From: Streptomyces sp. CNQ085
Lineage (GTDB): Bacteria > Actinomycetota > Actinomycetes > Streptomycetales > Streptomycetaceae
NCBI RefSeq assembly: GCF_022614595.1
Contig: NZ_JAJFAU010000027.1
Coordinates: 1-42,165, forward strand
DNA: 42,165 nt
Direction of reading: 5' to 3'
In this document: in pieces, positions 29,121-39,172 of the stretch
Layout of the letters: each line of letters begins with the position of its first letter
Position numbering within the stretch: the stretch's first letter is position 1
Position numbers and translations under genes: made by a program
The notes under the pieces: generated by a model
Told to the model about the DNA's origin: nothing
The model's input: only the letters and a program-made list of their open reading frames with translations
The model's database searches: none

Positions 29121-30307
29121 CAGGCCGACGTCCCTCGGCGGAAACCCGGTTCGTACACGCCGGTTCCGATCCCCGGAAGCAGCACGGCTACGTCAACCCG
29201 CCCGTTCACCGGGCCTCGACCGTGCTGTACGAGGACGTGGCGGCGATGAATGCCTCGCAGGCCGACCCCCTCAAGCGTGAGATGCCGGTGTACGGCCGCT
29301 TCGGCACCCCTACCGGTCGAGCCCTGGAGGGAGCGCTGGCCGAACTGGAGCGCGGGTACGATGCCGTCGCGACGTGCTCGGGTCTGGCGGCGATCACCAC
29401 GGCGATCCTGTCCTTCGTCCGGGCCGGGGACCACATCCTCGTCAGCGACTCCGTCTACCCGCCCACCCGGAGATTCTGCGACTCACTCGCCGCGCTGGGG
29501 GTGGAGACCGAGTACTACGACCCCCTGGCCGGCGGGGGCGTCGGGGAACTGATCCGTCCGGGCACCCGGCTGGCCTACCTGGAGTCTCCTGGATCGACCA
29601 CCTTCGAGGTGCAGGACATCCCGGCCGTCACCGCCGTGTGCCGGTCCCGGGGCGTGGTCACGGTCGCCGACAACACCTGGGCCACACCGGCGTTCTGCCG
29701 GCCGCTGGACCTGGGCGCGGATGTCGTGGTGCACTCCGCGACGAAGTACCTGACCGGCCACGCCGACAGCATTCTGGGCGCCATCGTGTGCACCGAGGAG
29801 AGCTACGGGGCGGTCCGCTCCGCGGCGATCCGGCTGGGACAGTGCGCGGGTGCGGACGACGTGTACCTGGCCTTGCGGGGACTGCGCACTCTGGGCGTGC
29901 GGCTGGACCGGCACCAGCACCAGGCCCTGGAACTGGCGCGCTGGCTGCGAGAGCAGGACGAGGTGCGCGGCGTGGTCTATCCGGCGCTGCCCGGCGATCC
30001 GGGCCACGAACTGTGGCGCCGGGACTTCACGGGCGCGACGGGCCTGTTCGGGCTCGAGCTGGACCCCCGATTCGGGGAGCCCGCGGTGGAGGCGATGCTG
30101 GGACGGATGCGGCTGTTCGGGCTCGGCCACAGTTACGGCGGCCACGAGAGCCTTATAGTGCCGGCCGACCCGATGGGGCACCGGCTGCCGGGTACCTGGG
30201 CCGGCCGGGGCCCGCTGCTGCGCGTCCACGTCGGCCTCGAGAGTGTCGAGGACCTGAGGGAGGACCTCGCCGCAGGACTCCGCGCGCTGTCCGGGCACGG
30301 GGAGTGA
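29117..30307 (+). CDS. MetC-like PLP-dependent C-S lyase
   Basis: A 396-residue Cys/Met-metabolism PLP enzyme. It follows the E. coli cystathionine beta-lyase pattern closely: TRFVHAGSDPRKQHGYVNPPV, the YGR motif at PVYGRFGTPT, CSGLAAITTAILSF, AYLESPGSTTFEVQDIP, ADNTWATP, SATKYLTGHADS with PLP Lys210, LRGLRTLGVRL, ALPGDPGHELWRRDFTGATGLF and GGHESLI. It should cleave C-S bonds of cystathionine or cystine, giving thiol or persulfide sulfur. Located at the end of a coupled six-gene unit and overlapping the MFS stop, it more likely serves the cluster than methionine synthesis. It could instead install or remove a thiol on the product. The gene contains an ATA codon, rare in Streptomyces. Confidence 0.88.
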   Translation: MTGRRPSAETRFVHAGSDPRKQHGYVNPPVHRASTVLYEDVAAMNASQADPLKREMPVYGRFGTPTGRALEGALAELERGYDAVATCSGLAAITTAILSFVRAGDHILVSDSVYPPTRRFCDSLAALGVETEYYDPLAGGGVGELIRPGTRLAYLESPGSTTFEVQDIPAVTAVCRSRGVVTVADNTWATPAFCRPLDLGADVVVHSATKYLTGHADSILGAIVCTEESYGAVRSAAIRLGQCAGADDVYLALRGLRTLGVRLDRHQHQALELARWLREQDEVRGVVYPALPGDPGHELWRRDFTGATGLFGLELDPRFGEPAVEAMLGRMRLFGLGHSYGGHESLIVPADPMGHRLPGTWAGRGPLLRVHVGLESVEDLREDLAAGLRALSGHGE

Positions 30308-30391
30308 TCTGAGGGGCCCGGCTCTCGGGAACGCCCTTACGGAGTCGGATCCCGCCCACGCCCCGCTGCTTCACGGTGAGGCGAGCCCGCT

Positions 30392-30442
30392 TTGACGGAC
30401 CATGCGGAGGAGTGCATACTTATGCTAGTCACCGTATGCATC
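30392..30442 (+). promoter_or_regulatory. argG promoter overlapped by ARG box
   Basis: -35 TTGACG (30392-30397), a 17-base spacer and -10 CATACT (30415-30420). An imperfect dyad typical of ARG boxes (GTGCATACTTATGCTAG, then CACCGTATGCAT; about 30412-30440) overlaps the -10. This gives argGH its own ArgR-controlled promoter, independent of the inserted cluster. TAAGGAG at 30443-30449 is the argG ribosome-binding site. Confidence 0.75.
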
Positions 30443-30456
30443 GTAAGGAGTCCCCC

Positions 30457-33284
<2,828 letters not shown>

Positions 33285-33444
33285 TCGAACACCAGGATCC
33301 GGGCAGAGGTGGGGCTCCTCCCGCTGGGGGCCGGGCTGCGGAGCACCCGCCGCCTCCCCTCCTCGAGCCCCTCCCGAACCGGAGGCCGCCCTCCCGGAGT
33401 CGCCGTGGCGCCCCGGAGAAGCACGGGCGGTCCCGGGCCGGGGC

Positions 33445-33708
33445 ATGCCGCCGGAGGGAGGGATCCCGGGCGTGCCGGAGGAGGCGCGGCCGCCCGCGCG
33501 TCCGTTCGCGATGCCGCGGGCCGCGCCTTTGACGGCGGACCCTGGTGGTGGGGGCCGTCGGCCTGGGGGCCAGACCGTGCCGCTGGTCACCGCGCCGGGT
33601 GGAATGGCCTGGCCGCCCGTGGTGCTGCTGCTCAGACTGATCTTCGCGCATGGCGTTCCCGAAGGTGACGCCGCGCCGACCGGGTCGCGCGGGGGCCCGC
33701 CCCGGTGA
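33445..33708 (+). CDS. Hypothetical small protein
   Basis: An 87-residue frame with strong third-position G/C bias, ending directly before the long hairpin at 33710-33752. The first half is Pro/Gly/Ala-rich. The second half has a hydrophobic patch (GGMAWPPVVLLLRLIF) that could be a membrane segment or buried helix. No family is recognised. The only weak point is the start: ATG 33445 has a G-rich but not a clear ribosome-binding site, and ATG 33511 is an alternative. The coding bias may be fortuitous in such GC-rich DNA. The rest of the interval 33285-33444 shows nothing. Confidence 0.35.
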   Translation: MPPEGGIPGVPEEARPPARPFAMPRAAPLTADPGGGGRRPGGQTVPLVTAPGGMAWPPVVLLLRLIFAHGVPEGDAAPTGSRGGPPR

Positions 33709-33709
33709 G

Positions 33710-33752
33710 CCCCCGTTGCGCCGCCCGCCGGCGGAGAGCGGCGCAACGGGGG
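33710..33752. terminator. Strong bidirectional terminator-like hairpin
   Basis: A perfect 15-bp stem CCCCCGTTGCGCCGC / GCGGCGCAACGGGGG encloses a 13-base loop that can itself pair (CCGCCGGCGG). It lies just before the stop of the leftward acyltransferase gene and after the rightward argGH side. It should end transcription from both directions. Confidence 0.65.
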
Positions 33753-33765
33753 AACCGGCGGAGCC

Positions 33766-34446
33766 TCAGGCCGCCTTGGCCTTGGTGGCGTACACGTCCA
33801 CGTACTCCTGGCCCGACAGCCGCATCACATGGCTCATCACCTCGTCGGTCACGGCCCGCAGCACATAGCGGTCACGGTCCATGCCGTCGTAGCGCGAGAA
33901 GTCCAGCGGCTCGCCGAAACGGACGGTGATCCGGCGGCCCGGGCCGACCCGGGGCAGTCCGCTGCCGCCCGGCTGGACGCGGTCGGTGCCGATCATCGCG
34001 AACGGGACGACCGGCGCGCCGGTCATCAGCGTCAGCCTGGCGATGCCGGTGCGGCCCCGGTACAGGCGGCCGTCGGGGGAGCGGGTGCCCTCCGGGTAGA
34101 TACCGAAGGCGTTGCCCTCCTCCAGTACCCGGCGGCCGGTCATCAGCGCCGCGACGCCGCCGCGCCCGCCGTCGCGGTCCACCGGGATCATGCCGACGCC
34201 GGTGAAGAACCACGCCATCAGACGGCCCTTGAGGCTCTTGCCGGTGACGTACTCGTCCTTGCCGATGAAGAAGATCCGCCGGTCGACAACGGTGGGGAGG
34301 ATCATCGAGTCGATGAAGGTCAGGTGGTTGCCGGCCAGGATCACCGGACCGCTGCCGGGGATCCGCTCCGCCCCCTCCACCCGCGGACGGAACAGCACAC
34401 GCAGGAGCGGGCCGAGCAGCGCCTTGATGAGCAGGAAACGGGACAA
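33766..34446 (-). CDS. 1-acyl-sn-glycerol-3-phosphate acyltransferase (PlsC family)
   Basis: A 226-residue acyltransferase that transfers acyl groups to lysophosphatidic acid or a related acceptor in phospholipid synthesis. It has the four PlsC blocks: LAGNHLTFIDS (HX4D, His41 and Asp46), MIPVDRDGG, GIYPEGTRSPDG (Glu119, Gly120) and GAPVVPFAMIG. The N-terminal LLIKALLGPLLRVLF may act as a membrane anchor. The start codon is TTG 34446, preceded on the minus strand by GGAGGG at good spacing. It is divergent from the glycerophosphodiesterase gene, which also concerns phospholipids. Confidence 0.92.
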   Translation of the reverse strand: MSRFLLIKALLGPLLRVLFRPRVEGAERIPGSGPVILAGNHLTFIDSMILPTVVDRRIFFIGKDEYVTGKSLKGRLMAWFFTGVGMIPVDRDGGRGGVAALMTGRRVLEEGNAFGIYPEGTRSPDGRLYRGRTGIARLTLMTGAPVVPFAMIGTDRVQPGGSGLPRVGPGRRITVRFGEPLDFSRYDGMDRDRYVLRAVTDEVMSHVMRLSGQEYVDVYATKAKAA

Positions 34447-34692
34447 CGTGCCCTCCGGTCATGATGGTCAGCGCGCGCACCCGCGCAGGTGAGTACGGTA
34501 CTCGTCGGCCACCGGCGGGCGCGCGCCGGGTTCGTCCCACGGATACCCCGTGATGGCGCGATTTGTCAGCAGTTCACGCCTCGTTTCGCGTACGGCCTCC
34601 CGCGGTGAAGCGACACGCACCTACCATGCGCGGGTTCCGTTGCTTGTCAGGTGCGGGACAGTCACAGGTGTGTGAAGGCGAGAGGAGTGCCC

Positions 34693-35847
34693 ATGGGACA
34701 GGCGCAGAGGCCGGACCGCAGAGCCGTGCTGGGCGCGGCGGTGCTGGGCGCGGGGGCGGCGGCGCTGGGACCGGCCGCCGCCGCGTCGGCGGCCGACGGC
34801 GGACAGGAGAGCGGTGCGGGCCGGGGCCGTACGGCCCTGCCGGCGCCCGCCGTCATCGCCCACCGCGGCGCCAGCGGCTACCGGCCCGAGCACACCCTGG
34901 GGGCCTACCAACTCGCCCTCGACATGGGTGCCGACGTCATCGAGCAGGATCTCGTGCCCACCCGGGACGGCCACCTCGTCTGCCGCCACGAGAACGACAT
35001 CACCGGCACCACGGACGTGGCCGACCACCCGCGGTTCGCCGACCGCAGGACCACCAAGGCGGTGGACGGCACCGAGGTCACCGGCTGGTTCACCGAGGAC
35101 TTCACCCTCGCCGAACTCAAGACGCTGCGTGCCACCGAGCGCATCCCCGGCACCCGGCCCGACAACACCCTCTACGACGGCCGCTGGACGGTCCCGTCCT
35201 TCGAGGAGGTGCTGCGCTGGGCCGAGCGCGAGGGTCGCCGGCGCGGACGCCCGGTCTGGCTGCACATCGAGACCAAGCACCCCAGTTACTTCCGAGGTCT
35301 GGGCCTCGGCCTGGAGGAGCGGTTGGCGAGACTGCTGCGCCGGTACGGGCGGGACCGCGCGAATTCGCCCACGTTCCTGCAGTCCTTCGAGCCGAGCAGC
35401 ATGGAGCGGATGAGCCGGCTGGTGAGGACCCCGCGAGTGGTGCTGCTCTCCTCGGCCTCCTCCCGGCCGTGGGACTTCACCGAGGCCGGCGACCCGCGCA
35501 CCGTGGCCGACCTGGTCACGCCCGAGGGGCTGGAGTGGATCTCCGGCTTCGCCCAGGGCATCGGGCCGACGCTGGACCTGATCGTCCCCCGGCGGGCGGA
35601 CGGGCGGCTGGGCGAGCCCACCACCCTGGTGCGCGACGCCCACGCCCGCGGGCTGCTGCTCCACCCGTACACCATGCGCAACGAGAACCGGTTCCTGCCC
35701 GCGGACTTCCGCCGCGGCACCGACCCGGACGCGTACGGGGACGCCTTCGGCGCACTGCGGACGTACTTCGCGACGGGCATCGACGGCATCTTCGCCGACC
35801 AGCCGGACACCGCCCTGCTGGCCGCGGAGGACTTCCGCCGGGGCTGA
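34693..35847 (+). CDS. Secreted glycerophosphodiester phosphodiesterase
   Basis: A 384-residue enzyme that hydrolyses glycerophosphodiesters to glycerol-3-phosphate and an alcohol. The N-terminus has RPDRRAVLGAAVLGAGAAAL, a twin-arginine signal with an Ala-rich cleavage region. The GDPD barrel starts with VIAHRGASGYRPEHT (His57, Arg58, Glu66) and continues with GADVIEQDLVPTRDGHLVCRHE, WLHIETKHPSYF, FLQSFEP and the end GIDGIFADQPDTAL. ATG 34693 follows GAGAGGAG. The extra N-terminal segment of the longer frame from 34651 would spoil the signal peptide. It resembles S. coelicolor GlpQ proteins. Confidence 0.93.
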   Translation: MGQAQRPDRRAVLGAAVLGAGAAALGPAAAASAADGGQESGAGRGRTALPAPAVIAHRGASGYRPEHTLGAYQLALDMGADVIEQDLVPTRDGHLVCRHENDITGTTDVADHPRFADRRTTKAVDGTEVTGWFTEDFTLAELKTLRATERIPGTRPDNTLYDGRWTVPSFEEVLRWAEREGRRRGRPVWLHIETKHPSYFRGLGLGLEERLARLLRRYGRDRANSPTFLQSFEPSSMERMSRLVRTPRVVLLSSASSRPWDFTEAGDPRTVADLVTPEGLEWISGFAQGIGPTLDLIVPRRADGRLGEPTTLVRDAHARGLLLHPYTMRNENRFLPADFRRGTDPDAYGDAFGALRTYFATGIDGIFADQPDTALLAAEDFRRG

Positions 35848-36298
35848 CGGCCGGTCGGTCCAGTCCGGACGCTCCCCGAAGGAGGCGCGGGCCGCGCCCT
35901 CCGGCCGTCACGGCAGCCGTGGCGCCGGAGACCCTTCCCGCCGGTCCGAACTCCCTGCCGGCCCCGTTGTCCCTGCCGGCCGCCGGCGGGGACAACGGGG
36001 CCGCCGACCTCGAACAGGCCGTGCGGCCGCACCGGCGGACCGCCGCGGCGCTCTCCCACCGAGGCCCGCCCACCGTGAAGCAGCCCGGGAGTTGGGAATC
36101 TCACAGGGCGGTCTCGGACCGATTCGTTCCCGTTGCATCGATTGCCTGCGCAGAATGCTCACGGCGGAGGTTGCGCCCCCCGAACCAGGGGGAAGGGTGC
36201 GGTGAACCACCGGCGTCATCAGGGCAGACAGTTCGGGCGCGCGACCCTCGTTCAGCACACGCGCCCGGACGTGACGAGACATGGGGAGACGTGCGCAC
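35848..36298. other. Intergenic region with terminator hairpin
   Basis: 451 bases between the diesterase gene and a GNAT gene on the same strand. No protein motif is visible in any frame. It holds the 15-bp hairpin listed separately and, near its end, GGGGAG (36283-36288) as ribosome-binding site of the GNAT gene. A promoter for the latter presumably lies at about 36100-36250, where the sequence becomes less GC-rich, but no clear hexamers stand out. Confidence 0.35.
35959..36003 (+). terminator. Terminator-like hairpin after the phosphodiesterase gene
   Basis: A perfect 15-bp inverted repeat CGGCCCCGTTGTCCC / GGGACAACGGGGCCG with a 15-base loop that includes a second small stem. It lies about 110 bases after the stop codon. 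Confidence 0.55.
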
Positions 36299-36826
36299 AT
36301 GGGAACGAGCGTGACCATCTCGGCGGCGACGGACGAAGACGCCGAGCAGATCCTCAAACTGCAGTACCTGTGCTACCAGTCCGAGGCCGCGCTCCACGGC
36401 GACTACGGCATCGAGCCGCTCACCCAGACCCTCGGCGACCTGCGCGCCGAACTGACCCGCGGCTGCGTGCTCGTGGCCCGGCTCGGCGAGGAGGTCGTCG
36501 GCTCGGTACGCGGCCGTGTCGAGGACGACGGCACGGCAGTGATCGGCAAGCTGATCGTCCACCCCCGCATGCGGCGGCACGGTCTCGGCGGGAGGCTGCT
36601 GTCCGCGGTCGAGGAGCGGCTGGCGCGGGAGCGGTCCGCCAGGCGCTACCGGCTGTTCACCGGCCACCGCGGCGAGGGCGGCATCCGCCTCTACCGCAGG
36701 CTCGGCTACACCCCGGTGACCACCGAAACGGTCTCCTCCCGGCTGAGCACGGTGACCCTGGAGAAGACTCCCGGGTGCTCGCCGGAGGGCGGCGGGATCT
36801 CCCGGACGTACGCCGCCAGCGCCTGA
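36299..36826 (+). CDS. GNAT-family N-acetyltransferase
   Basis: A 175-residue acetyltransferase. It has VTISAATDEDAEQILKLQYLCYQSEA at the N-terminus, VLVARLGEEVVGSVRGR, the acetyl-CoA strand and loop IGKLIVHPRMRRHGLGGRLL, and GEGGIRLYRRLGYTPVTTE near the end. The LQYLCYQSEAALHGDYGIEPL segment is typical of a small subfamily of unknown substrate. ATG 36299 is ten bases after GGGGAG; ATG 36281 is an in-frame alternative with a poorer site. It converges with the membrane-protein pair downstream. Confidence 0.88.
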   Translation: MGTSVTISAATDEDAEQILKLQYLCYQSEAALHGDYGIEPLTQTLGDLRAELTRGCVLVARLGEEVVGSVRGRVEDDGTAVIGKLIVHPRMRRHGLGGRLLSAVEERLARERSARRYRLFTGHRGEGGIRLYRRLGYTPVTTETVSSRLSTVTLEKTPGCSPEGGGISRTYAASA

Positions 36827-36917
36827 CCGGCGCCTCGTCCGCGTTCCGCACGCGCGGCCGTTCCGGCGGGCATCGCGGGGCGGCCGCAGGTGCCGGGGCC
36901 CAGGGGCGTTCCCGCGC

Positions 36918-37364
36918 TCAGGCTCCTCCGGCGCCGGCGGGCGAGCGACGCAGCCACAGCAGGCCGACCACCGGCAGGACCAGCGGGAGCAGCAGATACC
37001 CCAGGCCGTAGTCCGACCAGACCGTCGCATCGGGGAAGGCCGGCGGATCCAGCACCGTCCAGGTGCCGACCGTCAGCACACCGGCCAGCTCGGCGGCGCA
37101 GCACACCAGCGCCACCCGGCGGGCGCCCCTGCCGCCGCGGACCAGGGCGACGGTGATCACCACGTACACCGCCGCGGCCACCGCGGAGAGGACGTACGCC
37201 AGCGGGGCCTCGTCGAAGCGGGTGGAGAGCTGGTAGACCGAGCGGGAGGTGGCGCCGACCGCGAAGACCGCGTACAGCGTGACCAGCAGCCGGCCCGGCC
37301 CACGGCTCAGACCCGGCCGTGCGGGCCGCCCCGGCGGCACCGTGGGGCCCGGGGGCTCAGCCAT
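36918..37364 (-). CDS. Integral membrane protein, four predicted helices
   Basis: A 148-residue protein. After a Pro-rich N-terminus come four hydrophobic stretches: LLVTLYAVFAVGATSR, YVLSAVAAAVYVVITVALV, VALVCCAAELAGVLTVG and GYLLLPLVLPVVGLLWL. The pattern with FDEAPLAYVLS between helices 1 and 2 is one I recall from small actinobacterial membrane proteins of unknown function. Its ATG overlaps the stop of the preceding gene by eight bases, so the two are one operon and may form a complex. Confidence 0.78.
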   Translation of the reverse strand: MAEPPGPTVPPGRPARPGLSRGPGRLLVTLYAVFAVGATSRSVYQLSTRFDEAPLAYVLSAVAAAVYVVITVALVRGGRGARRVALVCCAAELAGVLTVGTWTVLDPPAFPDATVWSDYGLGYLLLPLVLPVVGLLWLRRSPAGAGGA

Positions 37365-37725
37365 GCCCGCCTCCCCACACGTCGTACAGCCGTACCTGGA
37401 GCACCGCCATCACCACCGCGCCCGCGGCGACCGTCGCGGAGCCCCAGCGGGTTCGCTCGGCCAGCGACATGAAGCCGACCGCCGGCACACAGGCCGCCAC
37501 GCCCAGCAGGTAGGAGACGAAGACCACCGTGCCGCCGTCCGGCTCCCCGCCGCGCGCCAGCTGTACGACGCCGACGACCAGTTGCACCAGGGCGAGTACG
37601 GTCACCACGGCCATGCCGGCGAAGTGCCAGTCCTTGGTCGGCTGGTCCCGGTAGGCCGCGAAGCCGCACCAGGCGGCCAGGGCGAGTGCGGCCACGGCGA
37701 CCACGACCGTCAGCGGGGTGAGCAT
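37357..37725 (-). CDS. Small integral membrane protein
   Basis: A 122-residue protein with four hydrophobic segments: LTVVVAVAALALAAWCGFAAY, FAGMAVVTVLALVQLVVGVV, VVFVSYLLGVAACVPAVGFM and ATVAAGAVVMAVLQVRLYDVW. It carries the conserved-looking segments PTKDWHFAGMA and SLAERTRWG. It is the first gene of a two-gene operon with the membrane protein at 36918-37364, overlapping by eight bases. Function is unknown. ATG 37725 begins directly at the first helix. Confidence 0.78.
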   Translation of the reverse strand: MLTPLTVVVAVAALALAAWCGFAAYRDQPTKDWHFAGMAVVTVLALVQLVVGVVQLARGGEPDGGTVVFVSYLLGVAACVPAVGFMSLAERTRWGSATVAAGAVVMAVLQVRLYDVWGGGHG

Positions 37726-37963
37726 GTCGGCACTGTATTCGAGCCCGTCATCGCGGACGGAACGACCCCTCGCGAAGCGCTCCCGAAGCACACCCGAAGC
37801 CTCTCCGGAACCCACCCGGATCCTTGTCGACCGTGGCCTTGACCACATGCCGACCCGCTTCCCGGACGGCCCGCGAACAGCCTCCGCGCAGGTGGCGGCG
37901 GGCGCGGCGGCTTCTTCGGGGAGCGGACGGGACGGACGCCGCACACCTGGACTGTCCACTATC

Positions 37964-37984
37964 CGGACGGTAGCGTCCGTTTTT
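37964..37984 (+). terminator. Hairpin with T-run (candidate intrinsic terminator or operator)
   Basis: CGGACG GTAG CGTCCG followed by TTTTT. The shape is a short classical intrinsic terminator on the plus strand, unusual in this genome, but no plus-strand gene lies close upstream. It sits about 40 bases before the leader-peptide ORF and could instead be an operator. Confidence 0.3.
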
Positions 37985-38020
37985 ACGTGTAGAGGCCAGG
38001 GGTCTGTTTTACTCGCCCGC

Positions 38021-38107
38021 ATGACCGCGACGAGCTGCCGCACCCGTGCGACCGAGGCGACCACGACGCCCGGTGCTCGCCGCATGTGTCGAATGTGTGA
38101 CCGCTGA
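38021..38107 (+). CDS. Leader peptide (Cys/Met-ending) upstream of the metN remnant
   Basis: A 28-codon frame, MTATSCRTRA...GARRMCRMCDR, starting at ATG 38021. A -10-like TTTACT (38008-38013) ends seven bases before the ATG, which implies a leaderless message, a common feature of Streptomyces sulfur-gene leader peptides. The cluster of Cys and Met codons at the end (M-C-R-M-C) fits attenuation by charged tRNA-Cys or tRNA-Met levels. Downstream lie two hairpins before metN. It would once have controlled a methionine importer operon. Confidence 0.55.
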   Translation: MTATSCRTRATEATTTPGARRMCRMCDR

Positions 38108-38160
38108 GGGCCCCCGTCCGAGCCGCCTCGCGCCCTGAAGCGAGACCTGAGCCTCCCTCT

Positions 38161-38177
38161 CCCGGCGGTACGCCGGG
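38161..38177 (+). promoter_or_regulatory. Hairpin between leader peptide and metN
   Basis: CCCGGCG GTA CGCCGGG, a perfect 7-bp stem with a 3-base loop, 53 bases after the leader-peptide stop. With the later hairpin at 38274-38304 it could form part of an attenuator. Confidence 0.4.
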
Positions 38178-38273
38178 GGTTGCCCGGCCCCGCGCTCACC
38201 GGCCGTCCGTCCGCCCGTCCGAGGCGTGATCCCGGACGGCCGGCTCCCGCTCCTTTCCGTCAGGAACATCCCC

Positions 38274-38304
38274 GTGTCCGGCGCGGCACCCCCGCGCCGG
38301 ACAC
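38274..38304 (+). promoter_or_regulatory. Strong hairpin just before the metN start
   Basis: A perfect 13-bp stem GTGTCCGGCGCGG / CCGCGCCGGACAC with a CACCC loop ends 20 bases before GTG 38325. Such a stable structure would act as an attenuator or hide the ribosome-binding region. I see no SAM-riboswitch consensus around it. Confidence 0.45.
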
Positions 38305-38324
38305 TCGACAGTCATGGACACCCA

Positions 38325-39080
38325 GTGATCACCACCACGGGACTCACCAAGGTCTACCGCTCCCGAGGCCGGGACGTGACCGCACTCGACGGCGTCGGCC
38401 TTCATGTCCGAGAGGGCGAGGTCTTCGGCGTCGTCGGCCGCAGCGGCGCGGGGAAGTCCTCCCTCATCCGCTGTGTCAACCTGCTGGAGCGCCCCACCTC
38501 CGGCACGGTCGTCGTCGACGGACAGGACCTCACCGCCCTGGCCGGGCGCGGACGGCGGGCCGGTGCCGAACTGCGCCGGGCCCGCAGCCGCATCGGCATG
38601 GTCTTCCAGCACTTCAACCTGCTGTCCTCCCGGACCGTCCAGAGCAACGTCGAACTGCCACTGGAGATCCTCGGCGTCCCCGGCCGCGAGCGAGCCCTCA
38701 AGCTCCTGGACGACCACGGCCTGATCGAGCTGAAGGAGAGCGCCGGGCAGGACGCCACCCTGGCCGACATCGCCGACGACAAGGGCCTGGAGTTCAAGGA
38801 GCTCGAGGCCGCGGCGCTGCCCCGCTCCCTGGACGACGTGGACGCCGCCGTCATCAACGGCAACTACGCCGTCGAGGCCGGCCTGGAGCCCGTCGAGGAC
38901 GCCCTGGCCCTGGAGGAGGCCGAGGGCAACCCCTACGTCAACCTCCTCGTCGTCAAGGAGGGCGGCGAGGACGACCCGCGGGTGAGGAAGCTGGCCGACC
39001 TACTGGCCTCCGAGGAGGTCGCCGACTTCATCGAGGAGGAGTACCGGGGCTCGGTGGTGGCCGCCTCCGACGCCTCCTGA
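38325..39080 (+). pseudogene. Chimeric metN-metQ deletion remnant
   Basis: A 251-residue intact frame made of two unrelated halves. Residues 1-~130 are the start of MetN, the methionine-import ATPase: [23 protein letters not shown], Walker [19 protein letters not shown]-loop [16 protein letters not shown]. After [12 protein letters not shown] the sequence becomes the end of the MetQ/NlpA substrate-binding lipoprotein: [31 protein letters not shown] and the tail [19 protein letters not shown]. The ABC signature, Walker B, the whole permease MetI, and the MetQ signal and lipobox are absent. The simplest reading is an in-frame deletion between similar ERALxLL segments of metN and metQ. The product cannot hydrolyse ATP as an ABC protein. 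An assembly collapse should be ruled out. Confidence 0.8.
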
Positions 39081-39172
39081 CACCGGTGCGGCGGTGAGCC
39101 GGGGCCCGCGCTGCATGCCGCCGGGGCGATGCTGCATGCTGTGCACTCGACCCCGTCAGGCTGGAGCGGCGC

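Noticed and set aside
23205..30307. Interpretation as a RiPP cluster
   Set aside because: No convincing precursor gene with leader/core structure, no RRE domain and no dedicated protease were seen; only a 12-residue micro-ORF. Kept as a low-probability alternative.
38105..38325. SAM riboswitch upstream of metN
   Set aside because: No match to the conserved core of known SAM classes; the leader peptide with hairpins explains the region better.
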